A stretch of 64,000 nt of DNA from Vibrio sp. HB236076 (GCF_040957575.1 NZ_CP162601.1:248001-312000); one strand, 5' to 3'; numbered from the stretch's first letter, positions 30,830-40,654 are shown. Notes: a model not told the origin generated them from the sequence alone. Translations and numbers: made by a program.

Positions 30830-31525
30830 TTAAGCTCCATAGGCGAGGTTAATTTGGGTGAGATCCAAGCTGGTGGAAAACTGAGCCTCTAATGTTGGAT
30901 CGTGACTGACGAACAAAACCGTTGACCCGACACGGTTAGCTTGTGAGAGCAATAATTCAATAAAAGTGTGGCGGTTATCGTGGTCAAGTGCCGAAGTCGG
31001 TTCATCAGCGATGATTAAGTCGGGATCGCCAATCAAAGCGCGTGCGGCGGCAACACGCTGCTGCTGACCGATACTTAAAGCCGTGACGGATTGGCTAAAC
31101 AGGTTTTCGGGTAGGCCTAATTGTGAGAGCAATAAACGGGCTTTTTGTTTGGTATCTCTGCCGGTGGCCTGACGCCTTTTTTTTGAAAACTGCAGAGGCA
31201 GTAACACATTATCTAGTACGTTAAGATAAGGTAATAAATTAAATTGCTGAAAGATATAGCCAATGTGATCGGCGCGAAATTGATCTCGGGCACGAGCGTT
31301 TAACGAAGCTAGGTCTGTGTTTAAAATGCGTACGCTGCCTTGCGTGGGGTTTTGAATGCCCGTAAGTATGCTCAGTAAGGTCGATTTACCGCAACCACTG
31401 GGGCCTTTTATAAATACGTGTTCTTGAGGCTCAATATTAAGTTGCTCGATAATAAGCGTGGCTTGAGGAGAATTGGGCCAGCGAAAGGTCAAATCAGACA
31501 AGGTCACGGCATTGAGTGAAGGCAT
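30830..31525 (-). CDS. LolD/MacB-type ABC transporter ATPase of the zinc operon
   Basis: A 231-residue ATPase: Walker A GPSGCGKST (about 40-48), Q-loop YIFQQFNLLPYL, signature LSIGQQQR (Ile in place of the usual Gly), Walker B DLIIADEPTSALD. It energises the neighbouring FtsX-type permease. GGAGCC lies ten bases upstream of the start. The order ZrgA, ATPase, permease, DUF3299 suggests a Zur-controlled unit. Confidence 0.88.
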   Translation of the reverse strand: MPSLNAVTLSDLTFRWPNSPQATLIIEQLNIEPQEHVFIKGPSGCGKSTLLSILTGIQNPTQGSVRILNTDLASLNARARDQFRADHIGYIFQQFNLLPYLNVLDNVLLPLQFSKKRRQATGRDTKQKARLLLSQLGLPENLFSQSVTALSIGQQQRVAAARALIGDPDLIIADEPTSALDHDNRHTFIELLLSQANRVGSTVLFVSHDPTLEAQFSTSLDLTQINLAYGA

Positions 31526-31576
31526 AGAAGGCTCCGAGAATTGAAAGAGGGGAGGTGATTCTCCCCCGCTTAAGAT

Positions 31577-32311
31577 TTAAAACTTGATAGTCTGTTGACC
31601 TTTCTCAAGCTCAAAAGAGGTTTGTACTCGGTCCGTAAAGAGGTTGATTTTCACTTCATGAGTTGACGGGAATTGAGTAAACCACTGAGTGGTTAATTGG
31701 TTTAACGCTTGTGGATTCTCACAATGGAAGGCGTACTGCCCGCTAAATTGGCCGTGTCCATTCTCATCATGCTCGCCATGATCGTGTTCATCATGATCAG
31801 CGTGGTTATGCTCGTCATGATCGTGTTCATCATGGTCTGCATGGCCGTGCTCGTCATGATCGTGTTCATCATGGTCTGCATGGCCGTGTTCGCCGTGACC
31901 GTGCTCGTCGTGGTCAGCATGGTCGTGTTCGCCGTGATCGTGCTCATCGTGGTCAGCATGGTCGTGTTCGTCGTGACCCGCTTCTCCAGCGAGCTGATGA
32001 GACACTTCTGCACTGGTGACGTGACAATCCGCTTGCAAGTTGAACTGTAGCCATTGATTTACCTGCGTCAGCACGGCTTGGCTAGCGGTTAATGTTTTGC
32101 GCTGCGCTTCGTTTTGAGGGGCGTGCTCAAAACCGATAACATCCATACCAGGGGCCGTTAATTCAACTAACATATCATGACCATCTTGGGCGATATCAAG
32201 TGCCACAACGCCGTGTACGTGGGCATCGTGTTGTCGATAAGTCTCGGCGTGCAAGGCATTGTGGACGAGAGTAAGGGTTAAAGCGACAGGGAAGGCGTGT
32301 AACAATTTCAT
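31577..32311 (-). CDS. zrgA: ZrgA-like periplasmic histidine-rich zinc-uptake protein (DUF2796)
   Basis: A 244-residue exported protein: signal peptide (about 1-22), DUF2796 N-terminal part starting with the metal-binding-like HDAHVHG (28-34), a His/Asp/Glu-rich repeat tract (113-187), and a C-terminal beta part. Within the tract there are exactly five 13-residue repeats, H-x-HADHDEH-x-H-x-E (residues 116-180). ZrgA belongs to a second zinc uptake system known in V. cholerae. It is the first gene of the operon, and a Zur-type box lies 190 bases upstream. Confidence 0.88.
   Translation of the reverse strand: MKLLHAFPVALTLTLVHNALHAETYRQHDAHVHGVVALDIAQDGHDMLVELTAPGMDVIGFEHAPQNEAQRKTLTASQAVLTQVNQWLQFNLQADCHVTSAEVSHQLAGEAGHDEHDHADHDEHDHGEHDHADHDEHGHGEHGHADHDEHDHDEHGHADHDEHDHDEHNHADHDEHDHGEHDENGHGQFSGQYAFHCENPQALNQLTTQWFTQFPSTHEVKINLFTDRVQTSFELEKGQQTIKF
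31772..31966 (-). repeat. Five tandem 39-bp repeats in zrgA
   Basis: In-frame tandem units encoding H-[DGN]-HADHDEH-[DG]-H-[GD]-E, five copies end to end (195 bp). Copies differ at a few positions only. Such a tract can change length by slippage or recombination without a frameshift. Confidence 0.85.
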
Positions 32312-32501
32312 GGTGAGTTCCTAAGTTCAAAGTATCGAAATACCGTATCCAGCAGTTCTTGTAGTGATTTGGTTAATACATCTCAACGAGTTATGTATCT
32401 CAATGTGAACTGGCTGCTTTTTCATCGTCAAACTTGTATTTTGACCAATATAGCAAGTTGATATGACAAAGCGTTGACCAGCCATTCCAGATAAGAGGTA
32501 A

Positions 32502-32516
32502 TGTTATACTATAACA
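32502..32516. promoter_or_regulatory. Zur-type operator (perfect 7-1-7 palindrome)
   Basis: TGTTATACTATAACA is a perfect palindrome around a central C, and fits the core of the gammaproteobacterial Zur consensus (TGTTATAnTATAACA). It lies 190 bases upstream of the zrgA start and 830 bases from the next plus-strand gene, so the zinc operon is the likely target. Confidence 0.85.
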
Positions 32517-33346
32517 AGGGGATGGGTGTCGAGATAGGCGGATTTTCTGACGCTTGACATGCGTTATTTCATTTATTTGATGTCAATGACTGTCAATCGC
32601 TCAAAATATTCGTGATGCATTTCACTTTTGCTGGCATTTTTTTGGCACTAATTCTTGCTGCTAACGTCTAATTTTTAAGGTACTGACCTAGTAAGGTTTT
32701 CGCCTTTTACCTGAACCGTTAAGGCCATTATTTATTCGCTAAGCGACTGACATTGTATGTGTTGTAAAAGCTGGCGAGTTTCTTGCTTACATCAATGGGT
32801 GTCTTGGACAAAACGAGGACTTTGCTTGTTACTTTTGTCGTCTCGTACTCAGTTTCTATGTCGTTCTCGCGTTAAAAAGCGAGTGGCTCAGTTACAACAG
32901 ACTTTTAATTTTAAATATTGGAAATAAAAGGCTTTATTGATGAATTATGCCGGTTTGTCACTTTAGGTTTTATTTGAATATGGACTGGGTGCTCCAAAAA
33001 GTGATAACTCATAGCGTTTCATACTAAATGCAGTTGATGTTCGCTGTTATCATGACAGTTAATCATCGTTAAAGTAGATATTTATTTTGCTTTTACGAGT
33101 GTTAGTGAAGCTTTTTACTGCAACTTGGGTTCCGATTATACGACGGATATCTCAACCTGGGATGAAGGATAAAGTTCACCAAAATTGGGCATGGTGCTGT
33201 GACAAATGAGGTTTTTCATCAACCGATTATGATCGATATTCGCGACACTGCGAATAACTAAGTCGGGTCAGATTCGTATTGCTGTGCGAGTAAGCTCTAC
33301 ACAGCAAAATGATCGACGTAAATAACAATAAAAAAGGAAGGCTACT
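32517..33346. other. Long intergenic stretch between the Zur box and ytfK
   Basis: About 830 bases with no convincing gene. A 56-codon frame at 32757-32927 has no SD element and a Cys/Trp/Arg-rich composition, so it is not called. A CTCGC/GCGAG hairpin lies at 32866-32883. The stretch may hold the ytfK promoter or a small RNA, but neither could be pinned down. Confidence 0.4.
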
Positions 33347-33547
33347 ATGCAACGTGAATTTAAGGTTTACCGACCAGTACAAATAGCGCGTTTTGTTAAA
33401 ACCTTGTTCAAAGGCCAGTTTGTCGTTAAAGGCGTGGGCAGTTTCGATTTTGACCAAGGAAAAGTACAACTACCTAATATTAAAGATCCAAATTGCCTTA
33501 GCGTTTATCGAGAGGTAAACCAAGCCATCAGTCAGCTAAACAGCTAG
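33347..33547 (+). CDS. ytfK: YtfK family (DUF1107) small protein
   Basis: A 66-residue protein matching E. coli YtfK over its length: YRPVQIARFVKTLFKGQF, VKGVGSFDFDQGKV and LSVYREVN. In E. coli YtfK promotes (p)ppGpp build-up through SpoT under phosphate and fatty-acid stress; whether that holds here is inferred. GGAAGG lies upstream. It is near tamA-tamB-ytfP as in E. coli, which supports the call. Confidence 0.85.
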   Translation: MQREFKVYRPVQIARFVKTLFKGQFVVKGVGSFDFDQGKVQLPNIKDPNCLSVYREVNQAISQLNS

Positions 33548-33857
33548 TGCACCTCATCGCTCGACGTTATATTAACCAAGCGAGTCGCAATGATTGCGCG
33601 ATTTGCTTGGTAAAATGAGCCATATTTTTGTCTTATCACGGCGATGTCAGTAAAGACTGCCGACAGTGATCCTAGTCGCGAGTTGTTGCGTAAAAAAGTT
33701 TGTATCACCTCTATTTTGCCCAAATTCCCCCCCGCAATTATATTGTTATCATCTTGTAAGAATTGTCGAAAATATACAGATTTCGTCTCAGATTCCAGCT
33801 AACATGAACATCTATAATCTGAAGCATTGCCAAAGCCAACCAGATAGTAAGGGATGA
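33548..33857. other. Gap between ytfK and tamA with a hairpin
   Basis: 310 bases. ACCAAGC (33575-33581) pairs with GCTTGGT (33605-33611) with an inner GCAA/TTGC stem, a likely ytfK transcript end without a clean T run. The rest should carry the tamA promoter; no consensus pair was found. Confidence 0.45.
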
Positions 33858-35573
33858 ATGAAAGCCGTCATTTTTAGCGTGGCATTGTTGTCACTCGTGA
33901 GTCTACCCACTTGGGCCAAGGTCGATTTTGAATTGGCAGGCGTCTCTGGTGACATCGAAAAAAACATACAAGCACATTTAGCGGCGATTAAAGAGTCGGA
34001 GTACAACACGTCCCTTCGCTTCCGTTCCCGTCTTACCTCAAGTATTGAGGATGCGTTAAACGCATTGGGGTACTATCAAGCTGAGATCGAATACCAGATC
34101 AGTGACGATAACAGTGAATTGACCGCCCAGATCCAGTTGGGCGAGCCTGTGTTGATCACAACGTTAGACATTGTACTCACGGGTGAAGCTGAAAATGACG
34201 AAGACTTCCAGACCCTGCTATCAGAGACAGATTTGAAAGTAGGCCAGCGCCTCAATCATCAAGACTATCAAAGCCTAAAATCGAGCTTGCAAAGTTTGGC
34301 GGTGCAAAAAGGCTATTTTGACGCTAAGTTTACGCAAAGTAAGTTGGCGGTATCAGTTAAGAAAAACCAAGCTTATATTCACTTGCACTATTCGTCAGGT
34401 ATACGTTACCACTTTGGTCAAGTCAGTCTGAGCGGCAGTCAAATTGTCGATGAAAAAGTGTTTTCGTTGATGCCCTTCAAAGAGGGCGATCCTTATGACG
34501 TAAATCAGTTGGGTTTATTTAATCATAACTTGTCGAACACAAATTGGTTTTCGTCGATTTTTGTTGAGCCTAAACTGGATAATTTGGGCCAACAGCGCGA
34601 CTTGCCAATTGATGTAAATTTAGCACCGCAAAGTCAGAATCAACTGGAAACGGGCTTGGGGTATTCCACTGACGTTGGCGTACGCGGCTCTTTGACCTGG
34701 AAAAAACCTTGGGTAACAGAAACCGGCCACAGTTTTAGTTCCAGTATTTCTTTATCTGATCCAGAGCAGGCGGTAACCGCCAGTTACAAAATCCCATTAG
34801 AGGATGTCTTACATCGTTACTACCGGATTGCCTATGGACTAAAGCACGTTGATTATGAAGACACCAAAAGTCTGGAATCGAATCTGGCTTTTGAACATCA
34901 TTGGCATCCCGATCAAGGCTGGAATCGCACCTTATTCGTGCGTTACTTAGTTGAAGATTATGAGCAAGCTGATCAAGATGACATCGGTCACTTCGTGTTA
35001 CCCGGCGTGACCTTTAGCCGCACTCGGACGAAAAGCGATGCCGGTCGTATGCCATTATGGGGTGATAAACAAAGTGTGACCCTTGAGTACGGTGACAGCG
35101 CGTTGTTCTCAGAAACCCGGGTGCTACGTCTGCAAGCTACCACCAAATGGATACGCAGTATTGGTCAAAACCACCGCGGTATTGTTCGTCTTGAAGGTGG
35201 GGCCAACTTAACCGATGAATTTACTAAGCTCTCGCCTTCGTTGCGCTTTTTCGCTGGTGGTGACAACAGTATCCGTGGTTATGATTACGAATCCATTTCC
35301 CCAACTGACGATGATGATGATTTGATCGGTGGTAAGTTTTTGGCGACCAGTACCTTAGAATATCAATACCGCCTGACGGGCAATTGGTGGCTGGCGACAT
35401 TTTACGATTACGGTGATGCGTTCACGGATACACCCGATTGGAATCGAGGGGTCGGTACGGGTATTCGCTGGGCATCCCCCATTGGTCCTGTGCGTTTAGA
35501 TTTTGCTTGGGGGCTTGATTCTGATCCCGGTGATCGTTTTAACATTCACTTTTCTTTAGGGCCGGATTTATGA
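33858..35573 (+). CDS. tamA: TamA, outer-membrane Omp85 assembly factor
   Basis: A 571-residue outer-membrane protein: signal peptide ending LPTWA (1-21), three POTRA domains (about 22-260), and a 16-strand Omp85 barrel with the motif FFAGGDNSIRGYDYESI at about residues 468-484 and the C-terminal strand FNIHFSLGPDL. With TamB it helps insert autotransporters and moves phospholipids to the outer membrane. ATG 33858 follows GTAAGGG. Its stop overlaps the tamB start by four bases. Confidence 0.93.
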   Translation: MKAVIFSVALLSLVSLPTWAKVDFELAGVSGDIEKNIQAHLAAIKESEYNTSLRFRSRLTSSIEDALNALGYYQAEIEYQISDDNSELTAQIQLGEPVLITTLDIVLTGEAENDEDFQTLLSETDLKVGQRLNHQDYQSLKSSLQSLAVQKGYFDAKFTQSKLAVSVKKNQAYIHLHYSSGIRYHFGQVSLSGSQIVDEKVFSLMPFKEGDPYDVNQLGLFNHNLSNTNWFSSIFVEPKLDNLGQQRDLPIDVNLAPQSQNQLETGLGYSTDVGVRGSLTWKKPWVTETGHSFSSSISLSDPEQAVTASYKIPLEDVLHRYYRIAYGLKHVDYEDTKSLESNLAFEHHWHPDQGWNRTLFVRYLVEDYEQADQDDIGHFVLPGVTFSRTRTKSDAGRMPLWGDKQSVTLEYGDSALFSETRVLRLQATTKWIRSIGQNHRGIVRLEGGANLTDEFTKLSPSLRFFAGGDNSIRGYDYESISPTDDDDDLIGGKFLATSTLEYQYRLTGNWWLATFYDYGDAFTDTPDWNRGVGTGIRWASPIGPVRLDFAWGLDSDPGDRFNIHFSLGPDL

Positions 35574-38500
35574 GTATTAAACTGTGGAAATGGAGCAAGT
35601 GGTTTGCTCTCTCTATGGTGTTGCTATTGGTGATCACGGCGAGTTTGATCACGATACTATTGTTTAGTCAGCCCGGTCTGGGATTGATCGCTTGGGGGGC
35701 TCAACAGGCCTTGCCTAACTTAAAAATTGACAATATGCAGGGCAGCTTACTCGGCAAGCTAACCGTAAAGGGGGTATCTTATCAAGACTCCACGCTTTCC
35801 CTTGAGGCAAACGTTGATGAGCTGATTATCGATAATTCACTGTCTTGTTTGATGTCGAGCCAACTTTGTATTAACCAAGCTAAGCTAAGCGGTCTAGATT
35901 TAACTCTAGCAAGCACCGCGCAAGAAAGTGATGAGAGCAGTGAAAGCAATCAGCCGATGTCACGTATTACCACTCCCATACCGGTTCAAATTCAATCGCT
36001 GGTGTTAGACGATATCAACATTAAAGTCGACGGTCAAAAAGTGCAATGGCAACATTTTTCGACCTCGTTATCCATGCGCTCAGACCAACTCAATATCGGG
36101 GATACACAATGGAAAAAGGTTGACGTCACTCTTGCTAACACCCCAAAAAATGAGCAAGGTCAGAGCGGCGCTGCAACTCGTAATGCCTCAGCTCAATCCT
36201 CCGAGCCTATCTCACTGCCTGAGGTTAAGCTGCCTTTATCGCTGCGCCTCAAATCGTTTGATTTACAAGACTTTGTTTTACATCAGCAAACGCCGATTCA
36301 AGTTCAAAAGTTGGCCTTTGCTTTGGAGGCTCAAGGTCAACGCGTATCACTTAAGTCGCTTTCATTATTGATGCCTCAAGTGGCGATGACAGGTCAAGCC
36401 GAAGTGAGCTTAAAACAACAATACCCACTCAGTGCCCAATTCAATGCTCAAGCACGAGAAGCGCAGTACGCTCAGCAGGCTGTGGCGCTTTCGGCGAGTG
36501 GCAGTTTAGGAGAGTTGGCGCTCAATGCGCAGTTTGATGGTCCTGTAAAAGGCACGTTCAAGGGCGATGTGAAGCCTCTGGAAAGCGATCCCGCTTTTGA
36601 GGTGGCTCTGTCTGATGTTTCTGGTCAATGGCCACTGACGGACAAGGGGCAATATCAATGGTTACAAACCCAGTTAACGGCTAAGGGGCGAGTCAGTGAT
36701 TTTCAATTTGATCTTGCCAGTGCGTTGACCGGTGAAGAAGTACCGGCGACCCAAGTGCAACTCAAAGGGCAAGGATCTCCCACTGCGGTGGATTTATCTC
36801 AACTCGTGGTTGAGACACTCGGTGGTCAACTGACGGGCCAAGCCAAAGCGGATTGGCAATCTGGGGTAGATTGGCAAGCGAGCTTAACGTTTAAGGATAT
36901 TCAACCAGGGCGACAATGGCCACAAGCGGAAGGTAAAATTGGTGGTCAATTAGAAGGGAGTGGTAAGGTTAGTGAGCAGGGGCAGTGGCAAGTCGCATTA
37001 GAAAAACTCAACCTCGATGGTGTGTTACGTCAATATCCTTTAACGGTACGCGGTGATGCGAAAGCACAAGGGGATAATTCGGGGCTCACTAAGGTTGTGA
37101 CTAAGTCATTGTCTTTGGCTCATGGGAAAAACCGTGTGACAGCGAGTGGTGAGCTCAATAAGCAATGGGCGATGGATCTCAACGTCAATTTACCAGATTT
37201 AAATCACTCCCTCGCCGATGCCAAAGGGCTGGTGAGTGGGGATATTAGGATCCGAGGTCAACAAAAGAACCCCAAAATTAGTCTTGGTCTCATTGCACAA
37301 CATCTCGCTTGGCAAGATCAAGTGAGCCTCAACAAGTTGACCATTGACGGCAATGTCATGCCTTTGGCCAACGATCCTAGCTTTGACCTTAACCTAAGTG
37401 CCAATCAGGCCAATTACCAACAGCAAACCGTCGATAATGTTACGACTGTGCTCAATGGCACTTTGTCTCAACACCGACTGTCATTGGCCGTCAGTGCCCC
37501 ACAAGCAAGTACTGAGCTCACTGTCGCGGGAGGAATAACGCTAAAGCCTGATGTGATGTGGCAAGGGCAACTTTCTTCTATGTGGGTTGAAAGTGAACAA
37601 GGGCGTTGGACACTTAATCAGGCCACTCGTTTGGCTCTAAACAGCGCAAAATCGTCGTTACAAATGGGGGCGCACTGCTGGTTACAAGATGGCTCAAGTG
37701 TCTGTCTAGATCAAGATATTAATATCAACCCTCAACAAGGCCAGGTGGCTTTGAGCATTAACGACTTTGATTTTGAACAGATTAAAAAGTTTGTACCCGA
37801 AGACCTTAGTCTTGATGGACAAGTACAGGCCAGTGCCCAAGCCAGTTGGCGCAACGGACAGGATCTCAGTGCCAATGTTCAATTGAGTTTACCTGAAGGG
37901 AAAGTGACTCGCGCGGCAGAGACAGAAGAACAGCAACCCCTTGTTGTGGCTTGGCAATCGGTGGTTGTGAATGGGCAGTTTGCTGATGATACGTTAGACG
38001 CCAACTGGCAACTCGACATTAAAGACAATGGTGAAATGCGAGGCCAGGCCAAGATAAATGGCTTCAACCAGCAGTCACCACAGATTGACGGTCAGCTGAT
38101 TTTGTCACAGTTAAATTTGGATTTTTTAGCGCCGCTTCTGGATGAATACAACACACTTGGTGCGAATATTAATAGCCAATTGGCGTTTAAAGGCGATTGG
38201 TTACACCCGCAAGTTGAGGGTGATTTCAAGGTGTCAGATATTCAATTTCAAGGTGATTTGTCACCAGTTGATATCACTAAGGGTGACCTGGCACTGGTAT
38301 TTAATGGTTACCAAGCTACCTTGACATCAAAGCTCACGACTTCTGATGGGGAGCTCACCCTTGAGGGGGATGGTGATTGGCAAGACTTGCAAAGCTGGCA
38401 AACGAACTTGCGTGTTTTCTCTGAGCAGTTAAATGTCAAATATGCGCCTATGGTAGATATTATTGCTCAGCCGGATCTCAAACTACAAGTGACGCCAAGC

Positions 38501-39358
38501 CTGGCAAGTATTACTGGTGAGATTAATTTACCGTCGGGTTTAATCAAGGTAGAGCAATTGCCACAAAGCGCGATCAGCGTCTCTGATGATCAAGTTATCG
38601 TAGACGATGACACTCAGAGTTTGGTTGAGCAAAGTCAATCACTGCCTTTTGCGGTTGAATCTAACGTGACCATTCGCATCGGTGAAAATTTAAAAGTAGA
38701 AGCGTTTGGCTTAGAGTCTAACCTAAAAGGTGATCTGAAAGTGTCACAAAAAGACAAAGGGCCACAAATTACCGGTGAGATAAACCTCATTGATGGTACC
38801 TACACGTCGTTTGGCCAAGACTTAGAGATCAGCGAAGGGAAAATTACTATGAATGGCCCCGTCGATCAGCCTTATGTCTCAATTACCGCGATAAGAAACC
38901 CTGATAATACAGAGGATGATGTCACCGCTGGTATTAAAGTGACGGGCTCGGCGAAAGACCCGACGATCACGATTTTCTCTGATCCGAGTATGGCACAGGC
39001 CAATGCGTTGTCGTATTTGTTGCGTGGGCAAAACTTAAACAGCGAATCAGACAGTAATGCCATGACGACGACCTTAATTGGTTTGAGTTTAGCCCAAAGC
39101 GGTAAGGTGGTCAGTAATATAGGTGAGGCTTTTGGTGTACAAGATTTGAAACTCGACACTTCAGGGTCAGGGGATGACTCGCAAGTGACGGTCAGTGGTT
39201 ACGTGTTACCGGGTCTAAAAGTGCAATATGGGGTGGGTATTTTTAGTGCCTTAGGTGAGTTTTCGGTGCGTTATCGCTTAGTGCGCGACTTGTATATCGA
39301 AGCGACATCCGGAGTTGATAGTGCGGTGGATTTACTGTATCAATTTGAGTTTGATTAA
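35570..39358 (+). CDS. tamB: TamB, AsmA-like inner-membrane partner of TamA
   Basis: A 1262-residue protein with one N-terminal membrane anchor (about 10-32), a very long repetitive beta-rich periplasmic part (the lipid-carrying groove of the AsmA/VPS13-like clan), and a C-terminal DUF490 domain (about 930-1262) ending LLYQFEFD that docks to TamA. Length is normal for the family. The ATGA overlap with tamA implies coupled translation. Confidence 0.93.
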   Translation: MSIKLWKWSKWFALSMVLLLVITASLITILLFSQPGLGLIAWGAQQALPNLKIDNMQGSLLGKLTVKGVSYQDSTLSLEANVDELIIDNSLSCLMSSQLCINQAKLSGLDLTLASTAQESDESSESNQPMSRITTPIPVQIQSLVLDDINIKVDGQKVQWQHFSTSLSMRSDQLNIGDTQWKKVDVTLANTPKNEQGQSGAATRNASAQSSEPISLPEVKLPLSLRLKSFDLQDFVLHQQTPIQVQKLAFALEAQGQRVSLKSLSLLMPQVAMTGQAEVSLKQQYPLSAQFNAQAREAQYAQQAVALSASGSLGELALNAQFDGPVKGTFKGDVKPLESDPAFEVALSDVSGQWPLTDKGQYQWLQTQLTAKGRVSDFQFDLASALTGEEVPATQVQLKGQGSPTAVDLSQLVVETLGGQLTGQAKADWQSGVDWQASLTFKDIQPGRQWPQAEGKIGGQLEGSGKVSEQGQWQVALEKLNLDGVLRQYPLTVRGDAKAQGDNSGLTKVVTKSLSLAHGKNRVTASGELNKQWAMDLNVNLPDLNHSLADAKGLVSGDIRIRGQQKNPKISLGLIAQHLAWQDQVSLNKLTIDGNVMPLANDPSFDLNLSANQANYQQQTVDNVTTVLNGTLSQHRLSLAVSAPQASTELTVAGGITLKPDVMWQGQLSSMWVESEQGRWTLNQATRLALNSAKSSLQMGAHCWLQDGSSVCLDQDININPQQGQVALSINDFDFEQIKKFVPEDLSLDGQVQASAQASWRNGQDLSANVQLSLPEGKVTRAAETEEQQPLVVAWQSVVVNGQFADDTLDANWQLDIKDNGEMRGQAKINGFNQQSPQIDGQLILSQLNLDFLAPLLDEYNTLGANINSQLAFKGDWLHPQVEGDFKVSDIQFQGDLSPVDITKGDLALVFNGYQATLTSKLTTSDGELTLEGDGDWQDLQSWQTNLRVFSEQLNVKYAPMVDIIAQPDLKLQVTPSLASITGEINLPSGLIKVEQLPQSAISVSDDQVIVDDDTQSLVEQSQSLPFAVESNVTIRIGENLKVEAFGLESNLKGDLKVSQKDKGPQITGEINLIDGTYTSFGQDLEISEGKITMNGPVDQPYVSITAIRNPDNTEDDVTAGIKVTGSAKDPTITIFSDPSMAQANALSYLLRGQNLNSESDSNAMTTTLIGLSLAQSGKVVSNIGEAFGVQDLKLDTSGSGDDSQVTVSGYVLPGLKVQYGVGIFSALGEFSVRYRLVRDLYIEATSGVDSAVDLLYQFEFD

Positions 39359-39385
39359 CTCAGTATCATCAGGTGAGGGAAGGGT

Positions 39386-39733
39386 ATGACACAGCTTGTT
39401 TTTGTATATGGTACTTTACGCCAAGGTGAGTGCAATCATCATCTGTTGGAAAACAGTGACTTTCTCGGTCATTACCAATCGCAGAAAGATTACCATCTAT
39501 TCGATGTCGGTCCTTATCCCGCTTTAATTGATGGTAAGCAATCGGTCTATGGCGAGGTGTATCGCATTGATGAAGCGACGCTGGCGCAATTAGACATACT
39601 TGAAGACGTACCGATTGAATACCGCCGCGAGCAAATAAATACCCCATATGGTCAAGCGTGGATTTATCTTTATCAAGATGAAGATGCGCTCGACAACCCG
39701 ATTCAAAGTGGCGATTGGTGCCAACGAGTATAG
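39386..39733 (+). CDS. ytfP: Gamma-glutamylcyclotransferase-like protein YtfP
   Basis: A 115-residue GGCT-like protein with the substrate-binding motif VYGTLRQGE (6-14) and the conserved acidic residue in GEVYRID. Members open or cyclise gamma-glutamyl amines; the true substrate of YtfP is not known. It lies 27 bases after tamB, the same order as in E. coli. Confidence 0.88.
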   Translation: MTQLVFVYGTLRQGECNHHLLENSDFLGHYQSQKDYHLFDVGPYPALIDGKQSVYGEVYRIDEATLAQLDILEDVPIEYRREQINTPYGQAWIYLYQDEDALDNPIQSGDWCQRV

Positions 39734-39751
39734 TTTTCGCAATGAGGGACA

Positions 39752-39781
39752 AAAAAAGACTCGCCTTGGGCGAGTCTTTTT
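39752..39781. terminator. Bidirectional terminator between ytfP and ppa
   Basis: GACTCGCC / GGCGAGTC stem with a three-base loop, flanked by A run on the left and T run on the right. It can end both the plus-strand tamAB-ytfP transcript and the minus-strand ppa transcript. Confidence 0.92.
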
Positions 39782-39809
39782 GATTGAGAGCCTCTAATCT
39801 TAGCGAGGT

Positions 39810-40340
39810 TTATTTGTTTTGTGCGCGCTCGTAAGAAGATACGATTTCAGCTTTGGCTGCTTCAACATCTGCCCAACCGTCAACTTTGACCCACTTACCA
39901 GATTCAAGCTCTTTGTAACGCTCGAAGAAGTGTGTGATTTGCGCTTTTAATAGCTCAGGAAGATCGTTCACATCTTGGATGTGATCGTATTCTTTAGAAA
40001 TTTTGCTATGAGGTACAGCAACCACTTTTGCATCTTCGCCAGATTCATCCGTCATTTTCAGAACGCCAACAGGGCGACAGCGGATCACAGAACCAGGAAT
40101 CAATGGGTAAGGTGTTGGTACGAGTACATCAACAGGGTCACCGTCAAGTGATAAGGTGTCGTTTACGTAGCCGTAGTTACATGGGTAGAACATAGGAGCA
40201 GACATAAAACGGTCAACGAAGACTGCACCTGAATCTTTATCTACTTCGTATTTGATCGGATCAGCATTCGCTGGGATTTCAATTACAACATAGATATCAT
40301 CAGGTAGCGACTTACCTGCTGGTACGTTATTTAAGCTCAT
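39810..40340 (-). CDS. ppa: Inorganic pyrophosphatase
   Basis: A 176-residue family I soluble pyrophosphatase that hydrolyses PPi from biosynthetic reactions. The metal-binding signature DGDPVD gives Asp66, Asp68 and Asp71; the Lys/Glu residues of the N-terminal [12 protein letters not shown] block are present. It has its own terminator and stands alone. Confidence 0.97.
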   Translation of the reverse strand: MSLNNVPAGKSLPDDIYVVIEIPANADPIKYEVDKDSGAVFVDRFMSAPMFYPCNYGYVNDTLSLDGDPVDVLVPTPYPLIPGSVIRCRPVGVLKMTDESGEDAKVVAVPHSKISKEYDHIQDVNDLPELLKAQITHFFERYKELESGKWVKVDGWADVEAAKAEIVSSYERAQNK

Positions 40341-40583
40341 CTTAAATTTCCTTTAGATATGAGGATACAATTACAACCGCTAACTTTAGCGGTAAACACT
40401 AGGATATGTAAATAACGATAGGTCGATTTCCGGTAAAAGAAGTCAAACTTAGGTAATAATCTCTATCATCGCCACAAAATAGGCCGCCAAGTACGAAATT
40501 TTCCCTATCCCTTGTGAGAGAGCATCACCCACAATACCGTATCAAAGGCAGTGATCCCGATGGGAGACAAGGCAACACATCAG
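40341..40583. other. Gap upstream of ppa
   Basis: About 240 bases holding the presumed ppa promoter on the minus strand. No gene, repeat or clear operator was seen. Confidence 0.4.
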
Positions 40584-40618
40584 TGAAAAAATGTGGTCAA
40601 CCTAAGCAGATTGACCAC
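40584..40618 (-). terminator. Terminator after fbp
   Basis: GTGGTCAA (40593-40600) / TTGACCAC (40611-40618) stem with a ten-base loop; on the minus strand it is followed by a T run (the A run at 40586-40591). It lies about 37 bases past the fbp stop. Confidence 0.75.
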
Positions 40619-40654
40619 GGCAGTGTATTCACACGGTACAAATAAGACATGGGG

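Noticed and set aside
31772..31966. Possible CRISPR-like repeat array
   Set aside because: The units are contiguous, have no spacers, and are in frame inside zrgA.
31709..32050. Long frames opposite and shifted relative to zrgA
   Set aside because: They come from the in-frame 39-bp repeats and read as low-complexity Met/Val/Ile or Thr/Met strings.
32757..32927. 56-codon Cys/Trp/Arg-rich open frame
   Set aside because: No SD, no recognisable family and an implausible composition for a small protein.
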